A DNA stretch of 64,000 nucleotides from Agelaius tricolor (taxonomy: Eukaryota; Chordata; Aves; Passeriformes; Icteridae): assembly GCA_023055355.1 (NCBI GenBank), contig JALJCS010000015.1, forward strand, positions 16,047,516-16,111,515, in the 5' to 3' direction. Of the stretch, positions 23,484-33,338 are shown piece by piece. How positions within the stretch are numbered: position 1 is the stretch's first letter; each line of letters begins with the position of its first letter. Below the pieces are notes generated by a model that saw only the letters and a program-made list of their open reading frames with translations, was not told the DNA's origin and did not search any database. Position numbers and translations under genes: made by a program.

Positions 23484-26181
23484 GAGCCCCTTGTTAAAGA
23501 GGAATTGACCTCTTTAGCTTTGCTATTGGAACAATAAAGCTTCTAAATGACACATAAGACGGAGGTATTAAGATAAAAGATGCCACTTGAATTTATAAAA
23601 TAAATACTATTTTTATTTCATATTGATTTTCAGTAATTCATTAACTAATACTAATATTTAATATTGGGGTAATGTCTGCCCAGCCTCCACCCACCCCTTT
23701 TTTCTTGTGTTTTGTTCAAAAATATATTTGCTGGTGTATGTGAAAAATAGCCCTGACACAGGGCTATGCGTGTTTTAAAAAATGCTAAAAGTGCAAAATA
23801 CTCTGAAGCTAAAATATATGGTTAAATAGTTTGAATTTCTGCTGCCTTTCCCCTTATTAGAGCCTCATAAAAAAGACCAGTTGGGTATGTGAACCAAAAA
23901 TGTCCTGAAAATGTTTAAAATTTTTCATATTTGGGTGCAAAATACTGGGAACTGCTTAAACAGTCGTACAGAGCCCATCTTGGGAAATCCTTTTGGCATT
24001 AGTCTGATGGATGTTCACAAAGTTCTCCCACACTGTAGATCTGAAAAGGACTTGTAGCTCAAAGGACCTGTCTGTCTCACTTCTGGTGCCCTGCTTGGTG
24101 CTGGCAAGTTCTGAGCTTGGATTTAGGATACAGAGCAGCTTAGCTAGCTGCACTACTCCTGAGAGTATCACTGAATCCTGGAAAGAAAGGGAAGAAAATG
24201 TTTTAAGAATTGTGTTTTCGTGTCTTACAACTGTAGCTAAACATGCCTCAGTCGCCAAGAATTTCTGCAATAGTTCCTGTGTGAAATGTGTTAACCCCAG
24301 TGTGCATGAGTGTCCTTCTAAAGTGAACTGATGTCATGACAGGAAAATAAAGGATATTCTGTAATGAAAAGAATTAAGGAAAAAAAACCTCTGTCTAGAC
24401 AAACTTAATGGCAGTTGTAAAGGTTTTCTGGTCCTGCAGCATAGTGCTGGTTAGGTAGGGTAATAAAACATAAAATGAATGTTGTGATATATAAGCATAG
24501 GCTATTGACAAGATAAAGCACTAGGAAAGTCTGGAGCAGAAGTGAAGCAATAACATGATCTGCCACCCTTTGCTGTGGGTGATGGGCACAGAGGATTTGT
24601 GCACAGGGAAATGACAAGGTTTCACTGAAGGAACTTTAAATAGTTGAAGTGACATTGGGGATTTGGCATCATTTAGTGTGTATGTCCTTGGGCTGTGGTT
24701 CAGGAGCGTGCTTACCTTTAATCCATCCAGAACCTAAACTTGTGTTTAAATCCCACTGAAATCAATGGGTCTTGATAGGATTTTTTTTCATTTTGATGAC
24801 TAGGGATGGCTTACTTCCATAGCCATGGTTGAACTTGACTGAATCACAGCTTTATTGGCACGGTAAGAGCTCAGAACATTACTATTTATTGTTTTATGTG
24901 TTTATTATCCCTTTAAATTACTGTACTATGATTTTTCTGTGAATAATATTAGCCAGTTGGATAAGAAATCAGAGCTATGAGGGAATATAAATGCTTCAGA
25001 GTTAAAATAATGCATATGCATTTAGTTTAGTTTTCCTGTAAAATCTATATCCATTTGTCCAGTCCAAAGAATTCAGATACTCTTTGATTAGGGAAGTAAG
25101 TAAAGTGCAATTGATATAGTGCCACACAAGTAATGAACCAAGCACTCTGAAAGTGTTTGATTAAACTAATGTAAGTGTTGCATCAAATTGTGAAAATATG
25201 TATGCCATAAATTATAGGGAGATGTGACTCTGAAAAGCAGAGGTGAATAAACGCTTGTAGCTGAGATTGTCTTGTTAGATTACTTATCTGTCACTTAATT
25301 TCGCATTTAATGTCTTGCAGTTATGAGATGCTTCAGTCTCAGCTTGATTTTATAAACTTTGGCTAGAAAACTAAGTAGGGCAGTTTTGTAGCCTGTAGGA
25401 CACCCATGTTTCTGTTTTTGATCTCAACCATTGTGAATCAAAACCTTTAACCAGAATTATACCAGAAAAAAAAAAATCAGAATAAATTTGTTACTCAGTT
25501 GTTAGAATACATCCCTTCCCAGGAGAGGTCAGAGAGGAAAGAAACTAAGAACAGACAGCTGACTTCTGTTTCCACCTGCTCAATAAAATGTTAACTTTAA
25601 TAAGCTACAGCAGTCCTCGTTTCTTTTCCAGTCTATCCTGAGTTTGTTGAAAGTTATGGCAAAGTCATTTTTTAAAGATAATTACGCTTTGTAAATGCTA
25701 ACTTGATTTTGTAGCAGTAAACACACCTTCTGGTTATGCAGGAGACAAATTAGGAACATATGTCCTCCACCAAAGCCAGCTCGGCTGCGTGTGGCGCTAG
25801 CGTTGATTACAGAGAGCTCCTGCACACACTGAAAGCTCTGGGAAATGCCCATTTCTGCCTGCTCCTGCACAATAGGACATGTATGGGATCCTTTTGTGCA
25901 GTTCTGAAATGTCTGTTACAGCCTGGCTGGTGTGAGGGATCTGTCCCTGCACCCTCAGCAATGACTCTGCTGTTGTGCTGCTTGTCTTCTCTGTGGCCCC
26001 TGGCACTTTTCACGGCAGTCTTGGACACGTTTGGTACTTTTCAACTGCTTTTTTATACCTTTGGAGAAAGGCCTTATTAGAACACAGTTTGTTGTTTATT
26101 AGTCTTTTGCTAGTTTGGGGGAAAATTCACTCCTCTGCTCATATAATTGTCATAGTGGATCTAGTGAGTGGCATCTCTAGT
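23484..26181. other. Non-coding stretch, nothing recognised
   Basis: Very AT-rich to about 23700 and generally AT-rich after that. Open frames of up to 106 codons (24011-24331 plus, 25760-26080 plus) have antisense frames over the same bases and no domain. No RNA gene was recognised. Confidence 0.5.
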
Positions 26182-26237
26182 TTGGAACGAGATGATCTTC
26201 AGGGTCCATTCCAAACCAAACCATTCTATGGTTCTGT
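26182..26237 (+). mobile_element. CR1 LINE extreme 3' end
   Basis: TTTGGAACGAGATGATCTTC is followed by AGGGTCCATTCC, CAAACC and ATTCTATGGTTCTG. This is the sense order of the avian CR1 tail, ending in two diverged copies of the 8-bp ATTCTATG repeat that marks the family's 3' terminus. Only about 55 bases remain, so the insertion was extremely 5'-truncated or its upstream part has decayed. Confidence 0.82.
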
Positions 26238-29200
26238 CTCCATTCTTTCTCTCTCCTGGTGTTATTTATATCAGAAACCAGTGATTTAAGCTGATTTGGG
26301 GAATGTGGGCTTTTCTTTAAAGCCTCAGCTATAGTTATAAAAATGAAAAAGTGTGTCTATGGACATACACTTACCCTTAGCCTGTAAGCCCAAGACAACC
26401 ATTGACTTTTACAAAGTGCTTCTGGTATCAGTTGTGTCTGACCAGTACATGGTCTCAGGTCTCACTAATTGCCTTGTTGATGTCAAACACTATAATAAAA
26501 CTTTAAAATGTTTCAAGACATCCAGTAATGTCATACAAAGTCTTGTATATAAGGGCATTTATGGGTTACAGTGCAGCCAGTCAGTTATTCCAGCATGTTT
26601 TGAAATGAATGAGTCTTCTGCAAGCTGAAAGACCAATACCCAGGGAAAAGCTGTATCTTTGATGCTGTTTTCTATATTTGTACATGATCCAGGACTTATG
26701 ACATTAGATTTGTACAACATTATAGCCAGAGCATCAAATGCGTGAACTGTTAGTGAGCTTCCTCATAATCAGTCTGACAATATTTCTTCTTTGCAGTTGG
26801 AAAGTTAAAAGATTAGCTTTGAAGGAAAAAAAAATCAATATGTGGCAAGTGTATATTGAATGCAAAGGCTGGAACAAATTCTCCAAAGGCAACTATATAC
26901 AGGAGGAGGTCGTGATTCTTCAGAAGTCATAGTTTCACAGTTTAGCAAAGATGTAGCTGCCTGCCTGGCTTTTGGTTTCAGAGTTTATTTTGTGAACAGA
27001 ATTTTTTATTTTTTGCCTGAAGATGACTGGTTTCATGTCCTGTTGCACTTTATATATTCAAGTGACTGATCTTTTGTCATGCAGTCCCCAAGCTGAATGT
27101 GTTGATCAGATGCAGAAATAGGAGTATGCAAGATATCAGGCTCTAGCTAGAGCTGGTTAGAGCTGCACTCACTCACAGCTTCCTGGAGAGCTTTGTTATT
27201 CTCAACTACACGAAACAAGCAGCCCAGTGCTTTGCTGTTATCAAAGCAGCATTAAGAGTGCTGCAATAGGACTGTCTGTGAGAGAGGTTAAAACTTCCCT
27301 CCGGTAAAACTCTAAAACTACTTGGAATTCAATAGGGTTAAGTCCTAGGCAAATACTTGCATAGCAAGCTGAGATAGAATAAATGGCTGTTATCAGTCAT
27401 TGCCTGTGTGCTTTGCTGGGAAAACCAAATGTACACAGTTTCTTCTGGCATTAGAAGCCAAGCATAGACTTGAATTTAAACTTGAGCTCCTTCCCTTGAC
27501 TGATGTTCATTAAACTGGTTAATTACTTATAAATGTAATTCCTTTCCCCATCTCAGATACAGATATTTATATCAAGCACATGCAACATAAGGACTGACCT
27601 AGCAAAATGTTGATTTAGTTTTGCCTGCAAGTCCAGAGCAGGAATGCTATTTATAGCTTTATGTAATTAGAAAATAATCTTACTGAAGTTGTGCTTCCTA
27701 CCTGAGCCCATTTGAAGAGCCATGATAGGAAACTCAATGGCTGCACTCAGAATCCAGCACATGGGAAAAGCAGAATGCTGTTAAGAGAGTGTCAAATTGA
27801 ATCTCAGGGAGGAGTAGCAATGTTCCATTTTCATAGCAGGCTTTAAGGAAGTTTTCACTGAAAAGATGAGATTAATTTATACTTTTGGTTTAAAACCATC
27901 TGGTACACAGTCAGGCTTAGCTCCCCCACAATAAGCAATGGTTTTGACTGTTGTGATTTTTCATTCATTTGAACCACAAGTTCAAAGTGAGCTTGTGGGG
28001 TCGAGGTGTGAAACCACATGGGACTGAAACTGAAAGCAGTCGTTCCCAGAAGCCCCCAAAACCAACAGGGCCAGGCTGAGCACTGCTTGCCAAGGCACCT
28101 ACCCCATGCCATGGGTGCCACTGCTGGGCAAGCCAGCAAGCCCCCAGGGGGGGAAAAAATAAGGGAAAAAAAAAGAGATTGTGTGTTCAGTGCTCAGATC
28201 TACAGCTTGGGCCCTAGAATGCTCGAGCAGCTGTGTTTTCTATTGATTTAATTGGATCATAGGTTTTCAGCTCATTTCAGGAACAAATCTGTGATATTCA
28301 CCCTGCCCTTGTGTGTTATCATCCTTCCCATGTTATGGCCTGTGCAGTTCAGAGCCACTGCTTCAGCTATTTGTAAATGCCACTTAAATGCCCATCAGGC
28401 CTTCACCTGCAATGAATAAGGGTTGGAAAATCACTATTCTATTTTTTCAGATGTTGGAAGGTTTGTAACCTTTACTTTCTGTAGTTTGAATGTGGGCACA
28501 GAAATATTTAGGATGTTAAGTATAGCTGGTTTTTCTTGCATGCTGCACAAAAGGGCGATTCAGTAAAAGCTTTTAAAGCCATATCCTCCACTTTGTGTCA
28601 GCAGAACAAGTACTTTTTTTCTGGAGTTTTCCTCCCTGCAGTTTGTAGTCTAAAGAAACCCTTGCAAAGTGGGTGATAATGAGGATCAGTTAACAGAGAG
28701 AAGAAGCAATGAGAAAGTTCTGGCATTTTATATATTTTGTTTTAGAAAGTGAACTGGATAAGCCAGAAAGGATGAAGGTTATTATTAAATTGCAGGAGCG
28801 GTAAATCCTGACTCCCATGGCCTTACACGGGCTGCACAAAGCAGCATTGTTGTGCTGCAGGGAGAGAACTGAGGCTCCACACAGGGGTCAGAGTGGCTCT
28901 GCTGGATGGGGAATGGTGCTTTGCACTCACAGATAAACAAGGTTCAGCATCTCACCAGCCTGACAGAGGAACCCTCACCCAAAAGTGAGTGAGGTCCTGC
29001 AGTTGTGAAGCACTGGTGCTATTTTGTGTTTTGGCAGTGACTGTTATCCCAAGATTTAACCTTCTGATGTGGCCAGAAGGTTACATTAATGCAGTGTAAA
29101 GCAGGGATTGTTGTTTTGCTGTTGTTCTGACTTGTGCTTGTAGTGTGAGGTTCTCTTGAGCACAAACTGTGCAAATAGTGAGTAGAGTGTGGGATCTACC

Positions 29201-30167
29201 ATGAGAAAGCTTGCTAAACCTCTGAGCTCTGCTACTCATATAGATATGCTTTGCATGCATTCATTAAAATAAGAAAGTAGTGCCACTTAGTAAACTCAGC
29301 TTTCTTTGAGTGTAGGAGTTGAAGAGAGGGAGAATGGTATTAAGAGGAGAATATTTTAGTCTACGCCAGCTCAGGGATATTGCCACTAGCAGAAAATCCA
29401 CAAGGGGTAGAGTTGTAATGATGCAAAGCTGCTGCTATTTTCATTTTCTTATGTCTTGCTGATTCAGAGCATCCCAACATGAATTACTATTAATATGGTC
29501 TTCTCAGTGCCTTAAGGGCAACCATTAGCAAAAGTAGGTACTGCTATGTGTTGTGGTGTGGGGCAGCAAAACCTACTTTGTGGTGGGTACCTGTGTGAGC
29601 CTGGGCTTGTGCTGCCTCAGGAGGGCTCAGAGACAGAAGGCAGGGCTGGGAAGGACAGATAAAGGTGGGGTTGAACACGAGGGAGGGAGTTCTGCTCACC
29701 TGGGTCACGCTGAGAAGGGAGTGCCTGGTTTGTGCTGGCACTTTGCTGTGGTCCCCCTGTGCAGGCAGGAGAGGATCTGGTGGGACTTCCCTGGAAGAGT
29801 CTTCCTGGCCCAGGACACACTGGCCCAAAGCCCTCCTCATGGGGAAATAGAGCCAGATGACACTGCATAACAGAAAAGCTACTGTAATGTCAGGCTACAA
29901 TGTAAAGGTTTTATTTTTTTCTTTTTTTCCCCTGCTTTCCTTTTATTTAGACAAAAAAAAATCCCAATTCTGTGTAAGGTTAACCCTAATAAATCAGCCT
30001 GAAATTGTTTCCAGATCTAGCTGTTTGCATATTCAGCCACTGCTGCACAGACCCAAGAGAGCTCCTTCTTTATGATTTGGGCTACATGACCTTGAAAATT
30101 AAAAATATTGGAATCATGGACATCTCCTTTCCTATCCAAAGCTGATGACAGATTAGAATGTTATTTG
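26238..30167. other. Non-coding stretch, nothing recognised
   Basis: AT-rich with a GC-richer patch at 29550-29850 that gives overlapping frames on both strands (29544-29870). The overlap on both strands and the absence of any domain argue for composition rather than coding. No repeat family was recognised. Confidence 0.5.
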
Positions 30168-30213
30168 GAAAATAAAAAAAAAAAAGAAGAAAGAAAGAAA
30201 CAAAGAGAAAAAA
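30168..30213. repeat. A/G-rich low-complexity tract
   Basis: An A run (30174-30185) followed by GAAGAAAGAAAGAAACAAAGAG-type purine units, partly (GAAA)n. Simple sequence. Confidence 0.88.
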
Positions 30214-30392
30214 GTGTTTTGTGTGAGGATCTATATGCAGAATAAAAAGCAATCAGGGGAACCTTTCAAAACACTCTCTCAATTGGACACAGCACTAATT
30301 CTCAGTTTTTAGTCACATCACTTCATGACAAACTTTGTGAATTCTGAGGGGAGCTTGCTAATGGGGTGAGCACGTGGTGTCGATGCTGTTGA

Positions 30393-30411
30393 AGTGAAAT
30401 TCTATTTCACT
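30393..30411. other. Perfect 8-bp inverted repeat with 3-nt loop
   Basis: AGTGAAAT and ATTTCACT flank TCT. It could be a small hairpin in RNA or a dimeric protein site; no factor is assigned. Confidence 0.7.
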
Positions 30412-30497
30412 GTCACAAGATAGTGAGAGTTTGGTGAACAAATATTGAGTTAAAATGGAAAAAGCTACTTGTATTTTCTTTCTATATTTTTCTTCTC

Positions 30498-30516
30498 TTT
30501 TTTTTTTTTTTTTTTT
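30498..30516. repeat. Poly(T) tract, 19 T
   Basis: An uninterrupted T run following TTTTTCTTCTC. No adjacent retroelement was recognised. Confidence 0.92.
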
Positions 30517-31249
30517 GTATTTAAACCTTTAAACCCTAAAATAGAGATTGCAGAAATGGATCAGTAAAACATGCATCAGTAGAGAATTAAACTTATGGAG
30601 GAGGATAAATCTGAACTCGATTTACTGGGAGTAGCACTGTGAAGTTTTTCTACTTGAGAAATTTTAAGGATTCGTTTCCAGTGTTGTCCAAGCAAATTGT
30701 AAAGTATTGGGAAGGAGAGCCCCACCCCCTCCTCCAAGGGCATGGATCAATTCTTCAGGGGTGGTGTATTAAATGATAACCTTGCCACAGCAGAAGGAGC
30801 TGCAGAGTCACTGTCCTTTCCAGCTGTATCTGTGCAGGTGAATTAACCAAGAGAATGTGGATGTGAACTTTCATAAAGCTAATGAGAGCCACCCTGCAAA
30901 AGATGGCACTGTCACGTTTTTCTCTGCTGCTGTCCCCTGAGATGTCACCACCCCAGCTGAGCCATACTTTTTTTCCCCTAGATTTTGTCCTCCCTGCTGA
31001 TGTGCTTTGAGTAAATGATAGCTTTTTCAGTCACTTTGTTTGGGAGTGGACTTTCTTTATAAATGGAATAATGCAGTCTCTTGTGAAGAAATAGTTTCTT
31101 TGCTTAAGTAAAACAGTGCATGCTACAGTGCTCTTTTTGAGATCACTTTAAATCAAACTTTCTCTACTTCTGTGGGAACAGGATTGATCCCTGTAAGGCT
31201 TATATTTCCCTGAGAAACCTGGCTTTGAGAAAAGCTGCTATTAAGCTCT
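30517..31249. other. Non-coding stretch, nothing recognised
   Basis: AT-rich DNA with no open frame of note, repeat family or RNA gene. Confidence 0.5.
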
Positions 31250-31440
31250 GAAAGAGTTAAGCAAATTCAAGGCTCTGTGAGCCAAAACTCACTTTTCAAT
31301 GCGCTTGTTGTACTTAAACGTCAATCTATTTGAAAAGGAGAGTGTCCCAATTATTTAGATGGCCAAAAGAAACAGCTTCAATTCTTTATCACATAAATAC
31401 ACTTAAAAAGCATGATTTAAAACAGATGAAGAGAGAACTG
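31250..31440. promoter_or_regulatory. Candidate conserved non-coding element
   Basis: Contains AATGCGCTTGTTGTACTTAA, AACGTCAATC and CCAATTATTTAGATGG, with two retained CpGs and an AT-rich homeodomain-like core, and has no long frame. It sits just before the GC-rich patch at 31461. The call rests on appearance only. Confidence 0.2.
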
Positions 31441-31460
31441 AATTAGTGTTTTGGTTACTC

Positions 31461-31690
31461 AGCAGAGCCAAGTGCAGGCCTCCTTGGCAGCGGCTGCGCC
31501 TGCTCCGGAGCTGGGTCCCGGAGCAGCACGGAGCCCTTTGAAGGCCCTGGAGAGCCCTGGCAGCCTCTCAGCTCCTGCCTCTCCCCTCCTCACTGCCCTT
31601 GGAGAAGGCTCCGTGCAGGATGAGCCAGGGCAGGGCTGCTGCAGCCTCGCCACAGCCGGCGCTAATCCGGGATGGCAAGCTCTGAAGTTC
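31461..31690. other. Isolated GC-rich, CpG-containing patch
   Basis: About ten CpGs occur between 31491 and 31671, for example in GCGGCTGCGCC, CTCCGGAGC and AGCCGGCGC, within strongly AT-rich flanks. Both strands are open across much of it (31451-31702 plus, 31459-31653 minus); the plus frame is rich in alanine, serine, proline and leucine, as GC-rich DNA tends to give. It could be a small CpG island, a GC-rich exon of an unknown transcript or a GC-rich insertion. No promoter element is clear. Confidence 0.5.
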
Positions 31691-32045
31691 CTTTCCAGCT
31701 AATTTGTCCGTGTAATTAGGTTAGCGAAATCATATGTTTTATTAATTTAATAAAATGCATTTCATGGTTTAGACTGTCTTTAATCCTTTGACCTTTGAAG
31801 TCACTCTTTATAGTCTTCAGATTGCAGTAATTTATTTTGGTTGTTTCTGTTGGGAAAACAGTTTAACAATCTGCTTTCGTTCCAGTTTTACATTTTTTTT
31901 CCTTAAAGGTAAATGGGATTAGTAAACATCTGCTTCTTTTGAATATTTACAAACTTCACAATCAAGATTTAACAATGCCAACAACATTAGTAGTTTAAAT
32001 GCTTATAAATATTCACAGACAAATAAATATAGCGTTGAGGCACAC
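31691..32045. promoter_or_regulatory. Candidate enhancer with TCF/LEF-like pair and 19-bp palindrome
   Basis: The segment holds GTAATTAGG, a perfect palindrome at 31737-31755 (TTTTATTAA, T, TTAATAAAA), and CCTTTGACCTTTGAA at 31785-31799. On the minus strand the last reads TTCAAAGGTCAAAGG: two TCAAAG cores 6 bases apart, matching TCF/LEF or, as AGGTCAAAGG, part of a DR1 nuclear-receptor site. AT-rich homeobox-like words continue to 32040. There is no coding frame. Regulatory role is inferred. Confidence 0.35.
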
Positions 32046-32645
32046 TGGGCAGGTGTTTCTAATTTCCAAGAGTTTAAGAGTTAGCTGCTAGAACATGGCA
32101 CATCTTTTATGCAACTCAGAATATATTTGGTGACATGCTACATGTGCTTTTCACATTGTAAGTAACTCAGTTAACCTATTCTGCTTCCCAGGGCACTTTC
32201 AGGGGGAAAACATTTGCTCAATTGTATTAAATGCTACAGAGAGTTTTGCCTGTCAGTATAGTTTAACTAAAATACACTAGCTTGCTAACTCTATGTGTAA
32301 TTAAGTATATGGAGTTAAAGATGAAGTGATATGGGTTTTTATTTGCCTGGCTTTTGACAAAGGTTTAGCCTGATGTCAGGCTTGGGAAAGCAGGAGGCTG
32401 TTACTTGCTTAAATGCTTTTCAGCCCCTTAAGACCACTGGATAAATCTAGTGCAGTTGTTTCCAGTATTCCTCGTTCCAGAGGTCAGTGTTAAACACAAG
32501 GGGATTTGCTCCTGATACCCTTCAAAGATTTTACTTTTAAAGTATCTTTTGTTTACCAAACTGGTGTAAAATGCTTCCATGCCCAGGCTGTCCTCAGAAA
32601 CTGCAGCTTTTTCTCAAAAATCTAAATCCTAATTTAAGATGGGAG
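32046..32645. other. Non-coding stretch, nothing recognised
   Basis: AT-rich DNA without a repeat family, RNA gene or credible coding frame. Confidence 0.5.
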
Positions 32646-32695
32646 GAATACGAAAACTGCACTGCTCCAAGAATACAAAAACTGCACTGCTCCAA
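32646..32695. repeat. 25-bp tandem duplication
   Basis: Two adjacent copies (32646-32670 and 32671-32695) start GAATAC and end GCACTGCTCCAA, differing by a single base (G or A at the seventh position). The near identity points to a recent replication-slippage duplication. It lies in the longest open frame of the window (32571-33071) but shifts its phase between copies, because 25 is not a multiple of 3. Confidence 0.93.
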
Positions 32696-33017
32696 GAAGA
32701 GGAAATCCATGATAACTCATCAGAGCAGTGACTTGGCCCCTTGCCCCTGCTCTCAGCATGAGCTTCACCTCCTACCAATGGCTTTGCTCTTTTTGGCCAC
32801 ACTTTGGGTGTCAGGAGAGACCTCAGCCCCCTCTGTGAATCCTCCTTGCTCTGTGTTCCCAGTGCTCCTCATGCACACAGGGGAAGGAAACACTTCCCTC
32901 TGCAACACTTTGCACTCGTGTTGGGTGCTGAGACAAGGTGCTATGTGTCAGCAGGGTTATGTGCTGCAAAGAGAGAAAATTCACAAAAATGAATGGAGTT
33001 TCATAGGGCACATCCTT

Positions 33018-33037
33018 TGTGTGTGTGTGTGTGTGTG
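33018..33037. repeat. GT microsatellite
   Basis: About ten GT units. Read in the overlapping plus frame it gives an alternating cysteine/valine run, one reason that frame is not believed to be a gene. Confidence 0.92.
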
Positions 33038-33290
33038 GAGCAGCAATGAAAGTGCTCTCTTCCTCTCTTAATTTTCAGAGTCTTTGTTAAGCTTCAGGAA
33101 TGAAATCCCTTTGCATTTCACATTTATTTACACTTCCAAGGCACAACCATATCAGTTGCAACCTTGAGTTGTCTCTTAGCCTTGCAAGGAGTTCTGCTCT
33201 GGTTCATCCTTTATCACTTTTTCACAGTGCTTCCAGCAGTGGCTGCATATGGTCTTAGCCCTGAAACTTGTGCCTTAACAGTCAGTTCAA

Positions 33291-33291
<1 letters not shown>

Positions 33292-33337
<46 letters not shown>
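33292..33337. repeat. TAA microsatellite, about 15 copies
   Basis: An uninterrupted (TAA)n run. In one frame it codes asparagine, in another it is all stop codons. Pure long runs of this kind are usually length-variable between individuals. Confidence 0.96.

Positions 33338-33338
<1 letters not shown>

Noticed and set aside
32571..33071. Longest open frame in the window (166 codons, plus)
   Set aside because: It crosses a recent 25-bp tandem duplication and a GT microsatellite, has no domain, and its length is expected by chance in 64 kb.
33292..33337. CRISPR-like or other regular array
   Set aside because: It is a simple TAA microsatellite; no spaced repeats exist anywhere in the window and the genome is eukaryotic.
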